Shown here piece by piece: positions 16,471-26,480 of a DNA stretch of 64,000 nt; the first letter of the stretch is position 1, and each line of letters opens with the position of its first letter. The position numbers were made by a program, and so were the translations under genes. The notes below the pieces were generated by a model. That model was not told the DNA's origin. It worked only from the letters and a program-made list of their open reading frames with translations, and did no database searches. Source of the stretch: Phycisphaerales bacterium (GTDB taxonomy: Bacteria > Planctomycetota > Phycisphaerae > Phycisphaerales > UBA1924); the NCBI GenBank assembly GCA_022072615.1, contig JAJVHS010000045.1, positions 62,001-126,000 of the forward strand, read 5' to 3'.

Positions 16471-17769
16471 TCACACCGCCGCGGGCTCGGCGGAAACAGC
16501 CGGACGTCCCGGTACGGGCGAACTCGACGAACCCTCTGTCACGTAATCGGGCTGGGTGCGATCGATCGCCGCCAGGATGCCCATCGAGAACGCGGTAAGG
16601 ATCCAGCCCGTGCCGCCCGAACTCACCAGCGGCAGCGCGATGCCCTTTGTCGGGCCCAGCCCCGTCACGACCGCGAGGTTGATCAGCGCCTGCAGCGCGA
16701 TCGTCGAGACAAGCCCGAGCGCCACCAGCTTCAGGAACACGTCCCGCTCGCGACGGGCGATCGAAACGCCCGCCCACGTCATCGCGATGAACAGGAAGAT
16801 GACGATCGCGGCCCCCGCGATCCCCAGCTCTTCACAGATCACCGCGAAGAGGAAGTCGGTTCGATCCTCGGGGAGGTACCCGAACTTCTGGAGGCCGTGG
16901 CCCAGGCCCCGCCCGGTGCCTTCACCGCCGGACACCGCGAGCATCGACTGGATCATGTGGTACCCCTTGCCCTCGGGGTCGCTGTAGGGATCCACGAAGC
17001 TGCGGATGCGGTCGATGCGGTACGGGTTGGTCACGATCGCGCCGACCAGGCCGGCCGCCGCGACGGGGATGAACATCAGGAACTGCCACAGCCTGGCGCC
17101 CGCCGCGAGCAGCACCAGCGCCGCCGATCCCGCGATCAGCACGCCCGTTCCCAGGTCCTCGAGCACCACGACGCCCGACACCACCCCCACCGCCACCAGG
17201 GCCGGAACCAGCCCGCGCCAGAACTGGTGAATGAACAGGGCGCGGGTCGCGCCGTACCACGCGATCACGATCACCAGGCACCACTTGACGATCTCGCTGG
17301 GCTGGACGCTGAGCGCATCGCCCAGGCCCGGAATCGGCAGGCGGAGCCACCGGTGCGCACCGTTGATTTCCTTGCCGATGACCGGGGCGTATGCCAGCGC
17401 GGTCACGACCACCAGCAGCCCGCACATCGCCCCGAGCTTCAGCAGGGCACCGCGATCGTTCATGCCCTTGGCCGGGTCGAGCGGGCGGTTCAGCCGCCAT
17501 GCCAGCGTCCGAACGGGGAACAGATACCCAACGCCCATCGCCCCGACCGCCAGGGCCAGGTACACCGAACTGCGCGAGAAGATGATGGATTCGAATGAGA
17601 CCGCGTCGGTCCGCGTGAGCACCGCGGCAGGGTCGGCAGGGCCCGCCCCGGCCTCCAGCGGCGTCGCGGGCACGGCCGCCACCGACATATCCGCCGAATT
17701 GACCATGACCACGCCGATGCACAGCAGCGCGAGCACGCACAGAGCGATGGCCTGTCCCGGGCGGATCAT
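16471..17769 (-). CDS. ftsW: SEDS-family peptidoglycan glycosyltransferase (FtsW/RodA-like)
   Basis: 432 aa from ATG 17769; the ORF-track extension to 18021 is non-coding in character. About ten membrane helices. SEDS landmarks are 'INGAHRWLRLPIPGLGDALSVQPSEIVK', 'LVLLEDLGTGV'-like 'VVVLEDLGTGVLI', 'FLFAVICEELG' and 'GLGPTKGIALPLVSSGGTGW'. The protein polymerises lipid II together with a class B PBP. Several features ('FAVICEELG', 'TKGIALPLVSSGG') favour FtsW over RodA, but no cell-division cluster surrounds it, so the FtsW/RodA choice is not certain. A TACTGT -10 ends 7 nt before the ATG. Confidence 0.85.
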   Translation of the reverse strand: MIRPGQAIALCVLALLCIGVVMVNSADMSVAAVPATPLEAGAGPADPAAVLTRTDAVSFESIIFSRSSVYLALAVGAMGVGYLFPVRTLAWRLNRPLDPAKGMNDRGALLKLGAMCGLLVVVTALAYAPVIGKEINGAHRWLRLPIPGLGDALSVQPSEIVKWCLVIVIAWYGATRALFIHQFWRGLVPALVAVGVVSGVVVLEDLGTGVLIAGSAALVLLAAGARLWQFLMFIPVAAAGLVGAIVTNPYRIDRIRSFVDPYSDPEGKGYHMIQSMLAVSGGEGTGRGLGHGLQKFGYLPEDRTDFLFAVICEELGIAGAAIVIFLFIAMTWAGVSIARRERDVFLKLVALGLVSTIALQALINLAVVTGLGPTKGIALPLVSSGGTGWILTAFSMGILAAIDRTQPDYVTEGSSSSPVPGRPAVSAEPAAV

Positions 17770-17776
17770 GGAATGG

Positions 17777-17782
17777 ACAGTA
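17777..17782 (-). promoter_or_regulatory. -10 hexamer TACTGT of the SEDS gene, leaderless spacing
   Basis: Minus-strand TACTGT followed by 7 nt and the ATG at 17769. Confidence 0.45.
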
Positions 17783-18047
17783 TCGGTCGGAAGCCGCCCG
17801 CGCCTTGCACGGACGTTCCGGCTCGCTCCTGTGAGTCCGCCGCAAAACCCCGCGACACCGGCGTATGACAGCTCGCGATGAACACCGCCCACATCGCCAG
17901 CCGCCGCGATCGTCACGGCGGCAAACGCCCCGCCCCCAGCATGCCGCGCTCTTCCGTCGCTCTCCAACGCTCGCGACACGCCATCCGTGCACAGTGAACC
18001 TCCCTTGTGCCCGATGCCCAACCGCCTGCCGCGTGCTTCCCACTTCC

Positions 18048-18053
18048 TACCCT
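18048..18053 (+). promoter_or_regulatory. -10 hexamer TACCCT of aroC, leaderless spacing
   Basis: TACCCT, 6 nt, ATG 18060. It supports ATG 18060 over the longer ORF starting at 17865. Confidence 0.5.
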
Positions 18054-18059
18054 CTGCCG

Positions 18060-19265
18060 ATGCCCACGCTCAACTACCAGACCGCCGGCGAATCGCACGG
18101 GCCGTCGCTCGTCATCACCGTCACCGGCCTGCCCGCCGGGCTCGACCTCGACGAGGCCTTCATCAACGCCGAGCTCGCTCGCCGCCAGGGCGGCTACGGA
18201 CGGGGCGGCCGCCAGCGCATCGAGCAGGACACCGTGGAATTCCTCGCCGGCGTGCGCCGCGGCAAGGCCATCGGCGCCCCGCTGGTGATGCGCATCGTCA
18301 ACAACGACTCGCGCCTCGACGACCTCGCCAAGACCCCGCCCGTCTACCGCCCGCGGCCCGGACACGCCGACCTCGCCGGCAGCGTCAAGTGGCTGACGAC
18401 CGACTGCCGCGAGACCCTCGAACGAGCAAGCGCCCGCGAGACCGCCAGCCGCGTCGCGGCGGGCGCGGTGGCACGGTGCCTGCTCCGGCCCTTCGGCATC
18501 GAGGCGTTCGGCTTTGTCCGGTCGATCCTCGACGCCGCCACGACCTTCGACGTCACCGAAGACAACTGGCGCTCGCTGGTCGCGAAGCGCGACGCCTCCG
18601 ACACGTACTGCCCAGACGAAGCCGTGACGCAGCGCCAGCGCGAGATCATCCGCCAGGCCAAGATCGACCAGGACACCGTGGGAGGGATCGTCGAGGCGCA
18701 CATCTTCGGCTGCCCGCCCGGCATCGGGTCGAGCATGGACTGGACGACCAAGCTCGATGCCCGGCTCGCGTACGCGATCATGGGCATCCAGGCGTTCAAG
18801 GCGGTCGAGATCGGCCTGGGCCGCGAGTGCGCCTCGCGAACGGGCAGCCGCGTGCACGACCCGATCCGCTACGACCCGAGCCGCAAGAACACGCCCTCGC
18901 TGGGCTTCGTCCGCGACAGCAACAACGCCGGCGGCACCGAGGGCGGCATGACCAACGGCCAGCCCGTGGTCGTCCGCGGAACGATGAAGCCCATCTCGAC
19001 GCTCCTGCGCGGCATGCCGAGCATCGATCTCAACACCAAAGAGGCCCAGATGAGCCAGTACGAGCGCAGCGACGTCTGCGCCGTCTCCGCCGCGAGCGTC
19101 GTCATGGAGAACGTCGCCGCCTTCGAGGTCGCGCGGTGCTTCTGCGACAAGTTCGCCGGCGACTCCATGTTCGAGATCACCCGCAACTACGAGAGCTACC
19201 TCAAGTTCGCGAGGATGCTGCCCCTCGAGCCCCCCGCGATGACGATCGCCGGCAAGGGCGAGTAA
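18060..19265 (+). CDS. aroC: Chorismate synthase
   Basis: 401 aa from ATG 18060, where 'TLNYQTAGESHGPSL' matches the conserved N-terminus. Further signatures are 'RRQGGYGRGGRQRIEQD', 'RPGHADLAG' and 'RDSNNAGGTEGGMTNGQPV', which form the FMN and EPSP pocket. It converts EPSP to chorismate, the last shikimate-pathway step, using reduced FMN. The length is slightly above the usual ~360-390 residues. The 17865 start of the ORF track adds an Arg/Pro-rich stretch with no similarity and is rejected. Monocistronic in appearance; truD follows 176 bp later. Confidence 0.96.
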   Translation: MPTLNYQTAGESHGPSLVITVTGLPAGLDLDEAFINAELARRQGGYGRGGRQRIEQDTVEFLAGVRRGKAIGAPLVMRIVNNDSRLDDLAKTPPVYRPRPGHADLAGSVKWLTTDCRETLERASARETASRVAAGAVARCLLRPFGIEAFGFVRSILDAATTFDVTEDNWRSLVAKRDASDTYCPDEAVTQRQREIIRQAKIDQDTVGGIVEAHIFGCPPGIGSSMDWTTKLDARLAYAIMGIQAFKAVEIGLGRECASRTGSRVHDPIRYDPSRKNTPSLGFVRDSNNAGGTEGGMTNGQPVVVRGTMKPISTLLRGMPSIDLNTKEAQMSQYERSDVCAVSAASVVMENVAAFEVARCFCDKFAGDSMFEITRNYESYLKFARMLPLEPPAMTIAGKGE

Positions 19266-19441
19266 CCAACGAAAGATCGCGACACGCCGCGTCCGCCAAA
19301 AAGCAGCAAAGGCAGGCGAGCATGCTCGGTATCGCGCGTCTCGATCACTCGGTCTGATCCCGCGGCCCGGGCCTGACAGGTCGACCACTTCCTCCCTCAC
19401 TCGCTTACTCACTGTCCCCTTCCTCGCTCACTCGCTCCGCC

Positions 19442-20698
19442 ATGACGATCCGCCGTCTCCCTGAAGATTTCCTCGTCTTTGAACGCCCGACCGAGGCGTT
19501 CCTCGCATCGCTGCGCCCCGAACCTTCCGCCGCCGCCACGCACGCGGTCTACGAGCTCACCAAGACCTCCCGCACGACGCCCGAGGCCGCGACCGAGCTC
19601 GCCAAGGCTCTGAAGATCCGGCCCGGCGCCGTCTCGTACGCCGGGCTCAAGGACAAGCACGCCCGCACGACGCAGTTCTTCTCCGCGGAGCTTTCATCGA
19701 TGCGCGGCGGTGGATCCGGGAAGGACTCACCGCCGCCGGTCGTCCCGCCCGAGCTCACCGGCCGGCAATGGTCCGGTCGGCTCGTGGGCTGGAGCGACCA
19801 CGTGCTCCAGGCCTCCGACATCGAGGGCAACCGCTTCGAGATCGTCGTGCGCGATCTCGCGCGGGAAACGTGCTCGGAGATGGACCGCCGGGCCGCGCTG
19901 CTCCGCGACAGCGATTCAACGACTGAGTCGGCATCGCTCCTCTTTGTGAACTACTTCGGCGCCCAGCGCTTCGGGTCGGCCCGTCACAAGCAGGGATTCA
20001 TCGCGCCGCACCTCATCCGCGGCGACTTCGAGCAGGCCCTGAGGCTGGCGATCGCGACCCCTGCTCGCAAGGACGCCGGGCGGGCGCGCTTCTTCACGCG
20101 GACCGCCGCCGCCAAATGGGGCGATTGGAAGACGCTGGCCGCCGAGCTTCCCCGCTGCCCCGAGCGAGCGCCGATCGAAGCGCTCGCCGCCGGACACGAC
20201 TTCCGCGACGCGTTCGCCACGCTGCCCAATTTCCTCCAGGCGATGTACGTCGAGGCCTACCAGTCGCACCTCTGGAACCGGATCGCCCGGGAGCTTGCCG
20301 CGAAACTCGCCCAGGGCCCCGAGCAGTGCCTCCGCTCGGACGATCAGTTCGGCGAGATGCTGTTCCCGCCGGCCGACCACATCGGTGAATCCTGGCGCCA
20401 GCTCAACCTGCCGGTGCTCGGGCCTAACACGCAGATCGTCGAACCGTGGTCGCACGCCGCGACATCGGTGCTCAAGGATGAGGGAATCGCCGCGTCGGAC
20501 CTGCGGATCCCGGGCCTTCGGCGGCCCTTCTTCGGCGAAGCGCCGCGGGATTTCATCGCCCGGGCCCACCGCTTCACGCTCTCGCCGCCCCGGCCCGATG
20601 ATCTGTCTCCGGGCCGCAGGCGCCTGTGCCGGACGGTGGCGTTCGAACTCGGTCGCGGCTCGTACGCGACGGTCGTGCTGCGAGCGCTCGGACAGTAA
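19442..20698 (+). CDS. truD: tRNA pseudouridine(13) synthase TruD
   Basis: 418 aa. 'PEDFLVFERP' at the start and 'VSYAGLKDKHARTTQFFS' near residue 60-80, which carries the catalytic aspartate, identify TruD. The TRUD insertion domain follows, with 'NYFGAQRFGSARHKQGF' and 'YVEAYQSHLWN' as conserved stretches. The enzyme isomerises U13 in tRNA-Glu and some other RNAs. Its ATG follows an octamer-periodic CT-rich stretch with no Shine-Dalgarno, so the initiation mode is unclear. The protein is longer than the E. coli enzyme (~349 aa). Confidence 0.93.
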   Translation: MTIRRLPEDFLVFERPTEAFLASLRPEPSAAATHAVYELTKTSRTTPEAATELAKALKIRPGAVSYAGLKDKHARTTQFFSAELSSMRGGGSGKDSPPPVVPPELTGRQWSGRLVGWSDHVLQASDIEGNRFEIVVRDLARETCSEMDRRAALLRDSDSTTESASLLFVNYFGAQRFGSARHKQGFIAPHLIRGDFEQALRLAIATPARKDAGRARFFTRTAAAKWGDWKTLAAELPRCPERAPIEALAAGHDFRDAFATLPNFLQAMYVEAYQSHLWNRIARELAAKLAQGPEQCLRSDDQFGEMLFPPADHIGESWRQLNLPVLGPNTQIVEPWSHAATSVLKDEGIAASDLRIPGLRRPFFGEAPRDFIARAHRFTLSPPRPDDLSPGRRRLCRTVAFELGRGSYATVVLRALGQ

Positions 20699-20807
20699 CC
20701 CAGGTTCGTTCGCCAGACCCTTCCCGACGGTCATCGTCCGCCGCGTCCTCCAGGCGCGGCCGCGATCCTCCGAAGCGCCCTGGCAGGACGTCCGCCGAGC
20801 GGCGGAA

Positions 20808-20838
20808 TAAAAAGGGCCCCCGCACGCGCGGGAGCCCT
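20808..20838 (-). terminator. Terminator of the secreted metalloprotease gene
   Basis: On the minus strand GGGCTCCCGC and GCGGGGGCCC form a stem (one G-T pair) with a GCGT loop, followed by TTTTTA. It lies ~30 bp after the stop at 20868. Confidence 0.75.
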
Positions 20839-20867
20839 GGTCGATTCGCAAAGATTCTTCTCAGCGA

Positions 20868-23609
20868 TCAGCAGCCGGCTTCGAACGCCAGGACGAAGGC
20901 GTCGAAGTCTTCGGTGTCGACGAACCCGCTGCCATCGAAGTCGGCCTCATCAACACCGGCCTCGAAGGCGACCACGAACGCGTCGTAGTCCTCGGTGTCG
21001 ACGAACCCGCTGCCGTCAAAGTCGGCCGGGCAGCCGCAATCGATGCTGAACACGCGGAAGTCGTCGATGCCGGCGTCGACGATGTCGGCGGGCGACTTAT
21101 CCGCCGCGCGGAACCGGACCTTCATCGTCGCGGTCGGCGCCACGAACGTCGTGGGGTCGACCTCGCGGTACACCCAGCCGCCCGCGCTGACGCCGCTGAC
21201 CTTCTCGACTTCGGTCCACGACGTCCCGTTGTCGTTGGAGATCTCGACGATCAGGTAGTTGTTGGCGTCCGAGCCGTCGTCGTTGTAGAACCAGCGCTGG
21301 TACGCCAGTGCCGGATTCTCCACGCCGACCAGGCTGAAGGCCGGAGAGGTCAGGATCGTGTCGCCACCGTCGATGTCGGACTGGTCGGCCGTCCCGCCCG
21401 GGTTTCCGATGCCCGTGACCCAGCACTTCACGCCCGATCCGCCCGTGGCATCGTCCTCGGGAGCAACCGGGGCGCCGTTGCCGTCGGTCGTGCCGTTGGG
21501 ATCACCCTGCTGCCAGCGTCCCTGGAGGCCCAGGCCGATCGAGCCCGACACCGCGAAGGCGGACGTGCCCTCGAAGTCATCCGCGAAGGCGACCGGGCCG
21601 GAGCTGACGACCACGTAGGAGTAGGCGCCCGTCGGCGGGTCGAAGTAGCCCGACGGATTCTCGGTGGTGTCCACCGAGAAGCGATACTCGAAGACGTCGC
21701 CGCAGCCGCCGGCCGGAATCGTCACGGAGTAGTTGTCCCCGCTCGTGTTGGTGAGCGAGATCGTGGTGAAAGGATCGCCGGGGCTGGTGCGGTACTCGAC
21801 CACCGCCGACGCCGGGATGACGTGCTCGTACCCGTTGGTGATCTGCAGCGTGATGTCCGTCGGCTCGTTGTTCACGCCGGTGGTCGGACGCCCGTCGGGG
21901 TACAGGAAGACCAGCGGGTGGACCTCGGGCAGGTCGATGTTGTGCTTGCCGAAGGCGTAGGTCAGGGACGCGTAGTTCGGCGTGCCGTTGAGCAGCGTGC
22001 CGTCGTCGTCATCGACGGTCGCGACCTCGATCGCGGTCTGCGGCCACGCGCCGTTGCTGCTGTTCTGCTCGCCCACCGTGACCAGCGACCAGTCGACGTG
22101 CAGGTCGCCCGCGATCTGCAGGGCCGGCGCCGACCCGTAATCGTCCGAGAGCTTCAGCCGCAGGTCGCGCCAGACGCCCGCGAGCACCTGTCCGCAGTCG
22201 TGGATCGCCCCCGAGCAGGGGTACTGCTTGTTGGCGGCGTCGATGTTGCGGATGTGGCAGCCCGATCCGCAGAAGTTCGTCCCGATGATGCCGGTGTCGT
22301 GGATGAGCACGCCGCAGGAGTCACCGTAGCCCTCGCCGAAGGCGTTCTGCGCGAGCCCCAGGCGGTTGACGACGAAGTGGCCGTACTCGTGCGACACGAT
22401 GTCCGCGTACGCCGTGTTCACGCAGCCGCCGGCGGCGCGGAAGAAGTTGATCGAGCTGCCGTCGAAGTACGCGTTGCACGACGAGTTGATGTTGACGTTC
22501 GCCGGGATCTGGATGTCAAGGGCCGTGAACGAGGGCACGCGGTCCTTGAAGTGCTGGTGCGTCTTGATGGTGTGCACGAAGGCGTTGGCCTGCGCGGTGG
22601 TGAACTGCGAGGGCGAGTTGTTGAGCAGGAAGTTCGCCGGCCCGGGGGGCGTGACGTTGAGGGTCTGGTTGAGGATCGTGGTGCCCGTCTGGTCCACCAC
22701 CCGCACCCACGTCCCGTTGTTCAGGGACACCGAGAGGTTGACCGCCGTCGAACCCGCGTAGGGCATCAGGAAGTTGCCCAGGAAGTCGGTCTCGACCGTG
22801 GCCGGCCCCGTCACCCGCACCAGGTCCACCGGCGTCAGGACCGCCGGGTTCGAACCGGTGTCGGGCAGGACGCCGGGCGTCGCCTTGACCTGGACGTTGC
22901 CGGTGATGTCCACGTACGAGATCATGTCGCGGGCCTCGACCATCACGCCGGTCGAGGTGTCCACGAAGAACTGGTAGGACTTGGGGTTCTCGAGGTTGTT
23001 GTTGCGGCCCGTGAACGTCCACGCGATGCGGGGGTTGGGATCAAGCCCGGTCAGCGCCAGCGCCGAGTCATGAACGACCAGCGTCGGCTCGGACCACTCC
23101 ATCATGTCGGCGTACGCGGGCATGTCGCGGATCGCGGAGATGGCGTCCGACGCCGACACCGTCATCGGCGCAAAGCCCGACGCGGGCTCGGAGGTGAACC
23201 GGCCGGACGCGAGCGTCACGCGGTTGCCGGCGGGGTGGACGACGATGCGGGCAAAGCCGCGGTCGACTGGCAGGCCCGCGACGTACTGCTCGTACGCGAT
23301 CACGGTGGAGCCGTTCTGGATGACGTTGGCGCGCGTCGCACGCAGATCGAGCTGGCCGGCGCCGAAGTCGCCGCCGTGCTGGGCCCAGAACCGCTCGGCC
23401 GCCTGCTCGGGGGTCGCGCCGCCGGTCATGGGAACGCCGTAGAGCGAGACGAGCTTGCCGTCCTGGGTCAGTGCCCGGGCGCCGGCGTACTGCTTCAGTG
23501 CGGTCGAATCCGGCCGTGACGCCGCGATCACGATGTCGTTGGCCGCCGTCGCGGCCGTCGCCGTCAGAGCAAGCCCCGCCAGCAGCGCGTACTTTCCTGC
23601 CATTCTCAT
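20868..23609 (-). CDS. Secreted metalloprotease (M36/gluzincin-like) with C-terminal calcium-loop module
   Basis: 913 aa. AAGGGA precedes the ATG by 7 nt. A signal peptide ('YALLAGLALTATAATAA') leads into an FTP-like propeptide ('YEQYVAGLPVDRGFARIVV'). The catalytic centre near residue 405 is HEYGH followed, 18 residues on, by the glutamate of 'GEGYGD', the gluzincin pattern. A beta-sandwich domain ('DDFEGTSAFAVSGSIGLGLQ') with a fused carbohydrate- or lectin-like look follows. The last ~55 residues are two DFDGSGFVDTED calcium loops, each followed by an amphipathic helix, ending '...LAFEAGC'. The same end is found on three other exported proteins in the window. Probably degrades extracellular protein. 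It is followed (same strand order, upstream) by a subtilisin-like protease gene with an identical tail. Confidence 0.85.
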   Translation of the reverse strand: MRMAGKYALLAGLALTATAATAANDIVIAASRPDSTALKQYAGARALTQDGKLVSLYGVPMTGGATPEQAAERFWAQHGGDFGAGQLDLRATRANVIQNGSTVIAYEQYVAGLPVDRGFARIVVHPAGNRVTLASGRFTSEPASGFAPMTVSASDAISAIRDMPAYADMMEWSEPTLVVHDSALALTGLDPNPRIAWTFTGRNNNLENPKSYQFFVDTSTGVMVEARDMISYVDITGNVQVKATPGVLPDTGSNPAVLTPVDLVRVTGPATVETDFLGNFLMPYAGSTAVNLSVSLNNGTWVRVVDQTGTTILNQTLNVTPPGPANFLLNNSPSQFTTAQANAFVHTIKTHQHFKDRVPSFTALDIQIPANVNINSSCNAYFDGSSINFFRAAGGCVNTAYADIVSHEYGHFVVNRLGLAQNAFGEGYGDSCGVLIHDTGIIGTNFCGSGCHIRNIDAANKQYPCSGAIHDCGQVLAGVWRDLRLKLSDDYGSAPALQIAGDLHVDWSLVTVGEQNSSNGAWPQTAIEVATVDDDDGTLLNGTPNYASLTYAFGKHNIDLPEVHPLVFLYPDGRPTTGVNNEPTDITLQITNGYEHVIPASAVVEYRTSPGDPFTTISLTNTSGDNYSVTIPAGGCGDVFEYRFSVDTTENPSGYFDPPTGAYSYVVVSSGPVAFADDFEGTSAFAVSGSIGLGLQGRWQQGDPNGTTDGNGAPVAPEDDATGGSGVKCWVTGIGNPGGTADQSDIDGGDTILTSPAFSLVGVENPALAYQRWFYNDDGSDANNYLIVEISNDNGTSWTEVEKVSGVSAGGWVYREVDPTTFVAPTATMKVRFRAADKSPADIVDAGIDDFRVFSIDCGCPADFDGSGFVDTEDYDAFVVAFEAGVDEADFDGSGFVDTEDFDAFVLAFEAGC

Positions 23610-23802
23610 TGAGACTCCCTTCCGCGCCCACCGCGGTGGGACGCTTGCAACCCCGCACGCCTCAGGTATCGACGATCACATCCACGCCGGCCAGCCGCCC
23701 GGCGACCCTCCGAATCGAAACATCTTCCAGGAATCGGCCCGGGCGCGTCGCCGCGTCCGGGTCGTGAGGTTCCAGTGTCGCGTTTTTTCCGGACGCGTCA
23801 AG

Positions 23803-26238
23803 TCAGCAGCCGGCCTCGAACAGCGGGACGAAGGTGTTGAAATCGTCGACATCGACGAAGCCCGTCCCGTCGATGTCCGCCGAATCGTCGCCCGCCTCGA
23901 ACGCGAGAATGAACGCGGTGTAGTCCTCGACGTCGACGAAGCCCGACCCGTCAAAGTCGGCCAGGCAGATCACGTCCAGTGTGGCCGGGTCGCTGGTCAC
24001 CGTCCCGCAGCCGTTGGACACGCGGACCGAGTACTGGCCCTCGTCCCCCAGCGTGGCGCTGGCGATCGAGTACGACGGCCCGGTCGCACCGAGGATGTCC
24101 GATCCATCCTTCATCCACTGGTAGTCCAGGGAGGCGCCCGAGGCGGTCACGGAGAACGACGCGGGGCTGAAGACGTCCACGGTCTGGTTCGTCGGGTCCG
24201 CCGTGATGGTCGGCGCCACGCACGTGCTCACGTCGCCGGTGATCACCAGCGCGTAGCCCTGCTTGTTCGCCGCGTTCACCGTCGGCGCGTCGACCGTGAC
24301 CGTCCACTGGCCGACCACCGGGCTGGTCCGCAGGACCATCTCGACGTTGTTGCGGATGTCGGAGGTCCCGCCCGTCGTCGACTGGTTGCTCGCAAAGACG
24401 TTGCCGCGGTACACGGTGCCGAGCGGGTCCGTGACCGTGAGGTTCAGGTTGTTGATGTACGCGGGGTTGGCGTTGACGGCCGCGGGCGGCTCGGTCCAGA
24501 CCAGCGTGATCTTCAGCGGGGCGTTGGCCGAGTTGGTCGAGAACTGGTACTGCGTCGACTGGCCGGTCGTAAAGCCGTTGGCGTTGCGCACGTCGTACGC
24601 AATCAGCTTGCTGAGGTTGCCGGCGAAGTACAGCGCGTTGTCCAGCAGCACCCGTCCCCAGCCTTCCTGGTTGCTCGGGTACCCGCTGATCCCCGTCATG
24701 TCGACGCAGGAATTGAGCAGCGTGGCCTTGACCAGGGCGCTGCTGGGCGTCATCGAGTTGGCGAGGACCGCCGTGCCCGTGGGGTAGTAGCCGTCGGCGT
24801 AGTACTGCCGCACCAGCGTCGCGGCCCCGGCGACGGCGGGGCTGGCCATCGACGTGCCCGTCATGCCCGTCACGCTGCAGGTCGTGCCCGAATTGGCGCT
24901 CTGGGTGCTGCACCCCGGGAGGTAGGCCTCGGGCTTGCGCCGACCGTCGTTGGTGGTTCCGGTCCCGCCGGAGCAGAAGTTGCCCTGGCTGGGCGTGTCG
25001 GCGCTGGCGCCGACGGCGACGCAGTTCTTGGCGTTCTCCGGCGTCTTCAGCGTGCTCATGTTCGTCGCGGCGAACAGCACCAGGCTGTCTTCCTTGCTGA
25101 AGCTGTGGCTGTCGATCTGGCGGCAGTGGCTGGTGTAGGCCGTGGTCCCGTCGTCACCCCAGCTGTTGGTGTGCACCCGGGCGCCGTCGGTGTAGGCCGC
25201 GTTGAGGTTGGTCTCGAGGTTCGAGCTGGTGATGATGAACAGGCTCGTGTAGGAGATCTTGGCCCGGTACGCCAGCCCGTCGTGCGTGGTGTACGTGTCG
25301 TACGGAGCGTTGTCGCCGGCCGCCGTGCCCGCCACGTGGGTCCCGTGCGAGTCGCTGCCGGTGCCGCCGCGGTGAGCGACGATCTTGCGGTGGGTCAGCC
25401 CGATCGCGACGGCGTCGTCGAACATGCAGTGCGATTCACGCAGCGGCCCGTCGATGATCCCGATGATCTGGCCCAATCCCTGGATGCCGGCGTTCCACAC
25501 CGGAGTCTGGGAGCTGACGTTGCTCTGGGCGATCCAGCGGTTCGAGTCGTTCCGCACCGCGATCTCGGACGCTTCCTCGATGAACATCACCGAGTCCACC
25601 CCCGCGATCCGCGTCGCCGCCGCCGTCGGGATGATCGCGTCGATGTACGTGTCCGCCTCGACGACCTCCACGTTGTTGACCTGCCCGCCCGACGCCTGGA
25701 TCTCGTCGACCGCGTCGATCGCCGACGCGTTCTCGTGCAGCACCACCGTCACCCACGAGAGCCCGTTGGCGCGGTCGGCCAGGCGCTGGTCGCTGGTCAC
25801 CGGACGCGTCCCGAGCTCGGGGTCGATCTTCCACGCCGGCTGCATCGTCCCCACCCAGGACACAAAGCCCAGGTCACGCAGCGCCGCCGCCGACGTGTTC
25901 TCCAGCTTGGCGACGTACGCGTAATGCGGCAGATACTGGCCGATCACCGCGCCCGCGCCGCGAAGGGCGTCCAGCCGGGCCGCGTCGAGCTGCCCGTCAA
26001 GCTGGAGGACGTAGTACCGGTCCACCGCAAACGGCTCGTCCCCGTCCAGCAGGTTCACCAGCTGCCGAGTATCGATACGGCCGGTGCGCAGGTCCAGGGT
26101 GTCACGCTGGCTCGCGGTGATGTCCATGGTCGCCAGCGAACGGCCGATCCCGGCCGACGCCGGCATCGCCAGACCCGCCACCAGCGCCAGACACGCCGCG
26201 CCCAGACGAACACGCACCGATCGGTCATCGATACCCAT
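23803..26238 (-). CDS. Secreted subtilisin-like (S8) protease with Ig-like and calcium-loop C-terminus
   Basis: 811 aa from ATG 26238, chosen because AAGGGAG lies 8 nt upstream; the ORF-track start at 26265 lacks this. Signal peptide ends 'GLAMPASAG'. Triad: Asp in 'IIGIIDGPLRESH' (~263), His in 'DSHGTHVAGTAAGDN' (~301), Ser in 'GMTGTSMASPAVAG' (~463). A beta-sandwich of the proprotein-convertase P or PPC kind follows ('NLTVTDPLGTVYRGNVF'), then an Ig-like domain ('YQWMKDGSDILGATGPSYS'), then two DxDGSGFVDVED calcium loops ending 'LFEAGC'. The enzyme should be exported and calcium-dependent. Together with the neighbouring metalloprotease it forms a two-gene extracellular protease locus; both genes point the same way but are 193 bp apart with separate ribosome sites. 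Confidence 0.9.
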   Translation of the reverse strand: MGIDDRSVRVRLGAACLALVAGLAMPASAGIGRSLATMDITASQRDTLDLRTGRIDTRQLVNLLDGDEPFAVDRYYVLQLDGQLDAARLDALRGAGAVIGQYLPHYAYVAKLENTSAAALRDLGFVSWVGTMQPAWKIDPELGTRPVTSDQRLADRANGLSWVTVVLHENASAIDAVDEIQASGGQVNNVEVVEADTYIDAIIPTAAATRIAGVDSVMFIEEASEIAVRNDSNRWIAQSNVSSQTPVWNAGIQGLGQIIGIIDGPLRESHCMFDDAVAIGLTHRKIVAHRGGTGSDSHGTHVAGTAAGDNAPYDTYTTHDGLAYRAKISYTSLFIITSSNLETNLNAAYTDGARVHTNSWGDDGTTAYTSHCRQIDSHSFSKEDSLVLFAATNMSTLKTPENAKNCVAVGASADTPSQGNFCSGGTGTTNDGRRKPEAYLPGCSTQSANSGTTCSVTGMTGTSMASPAVAGAATLVRQYYADGYYPTGTAVLANSMTPSSALVKATLLNSCVDMTGISGYPSNQEGWGRVLLDNALYFAGNLSKLIAYDVRNANGFTTGQSTQYQFSTNSANAPLKITLVWTEPPAAVNANPAYINNLNLTVTDPLGTVYRGNVFASNQSTTGGTSDIRNNVEMVLRTSPVVGQWTVTVDAPTVNAANKQGYALVITGDVSTCVAPTITADPTNQTVDVFSPASFSVTASGASLDYQWMKDGSDILGATGPSYSIASATLGDEGQYSVRVSNGCGTVTSDPATLDVICLADFDGSGFVDVEDYTAFILAFEAGDDSADIDGTGFVDVDDFNTFVPLFEAGC

Positions 26239-26465
26239 GCCAGCATCTCCCTTCATGACGGGCATCCCCGGGCGAACGCCCGGGAATCAGAACGAGACTA
26301 CCTCACCTGCCGCCGCAAACACAAGGGGAAGGTGACACGCAAGACCCTGTCCAGGCAAGTTTCCCACGAGGAGGCATGGTTCTGTTCGCTTGCCGTGCGG
26401 ACTGGTTCCCTATTCCCAACGTATCGGCCATCCCCCGAACGCCCCCCGCCTCGCGGGCACACGAG

Positions 26466-26471
26466 TACACT
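26466..26471 (+). promoter_or_regulatory. -10 hexamer TACACT near the FHA-PP2C start
   Basis: TACACT, 9 nt, GTG 26481. The spacing is slightly longer than at the other leaderless-type genes but still gives at most a 2-3 nt leader. Confidence 0.45.
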
Positions 26472-26480
26472 GGCCCCGTT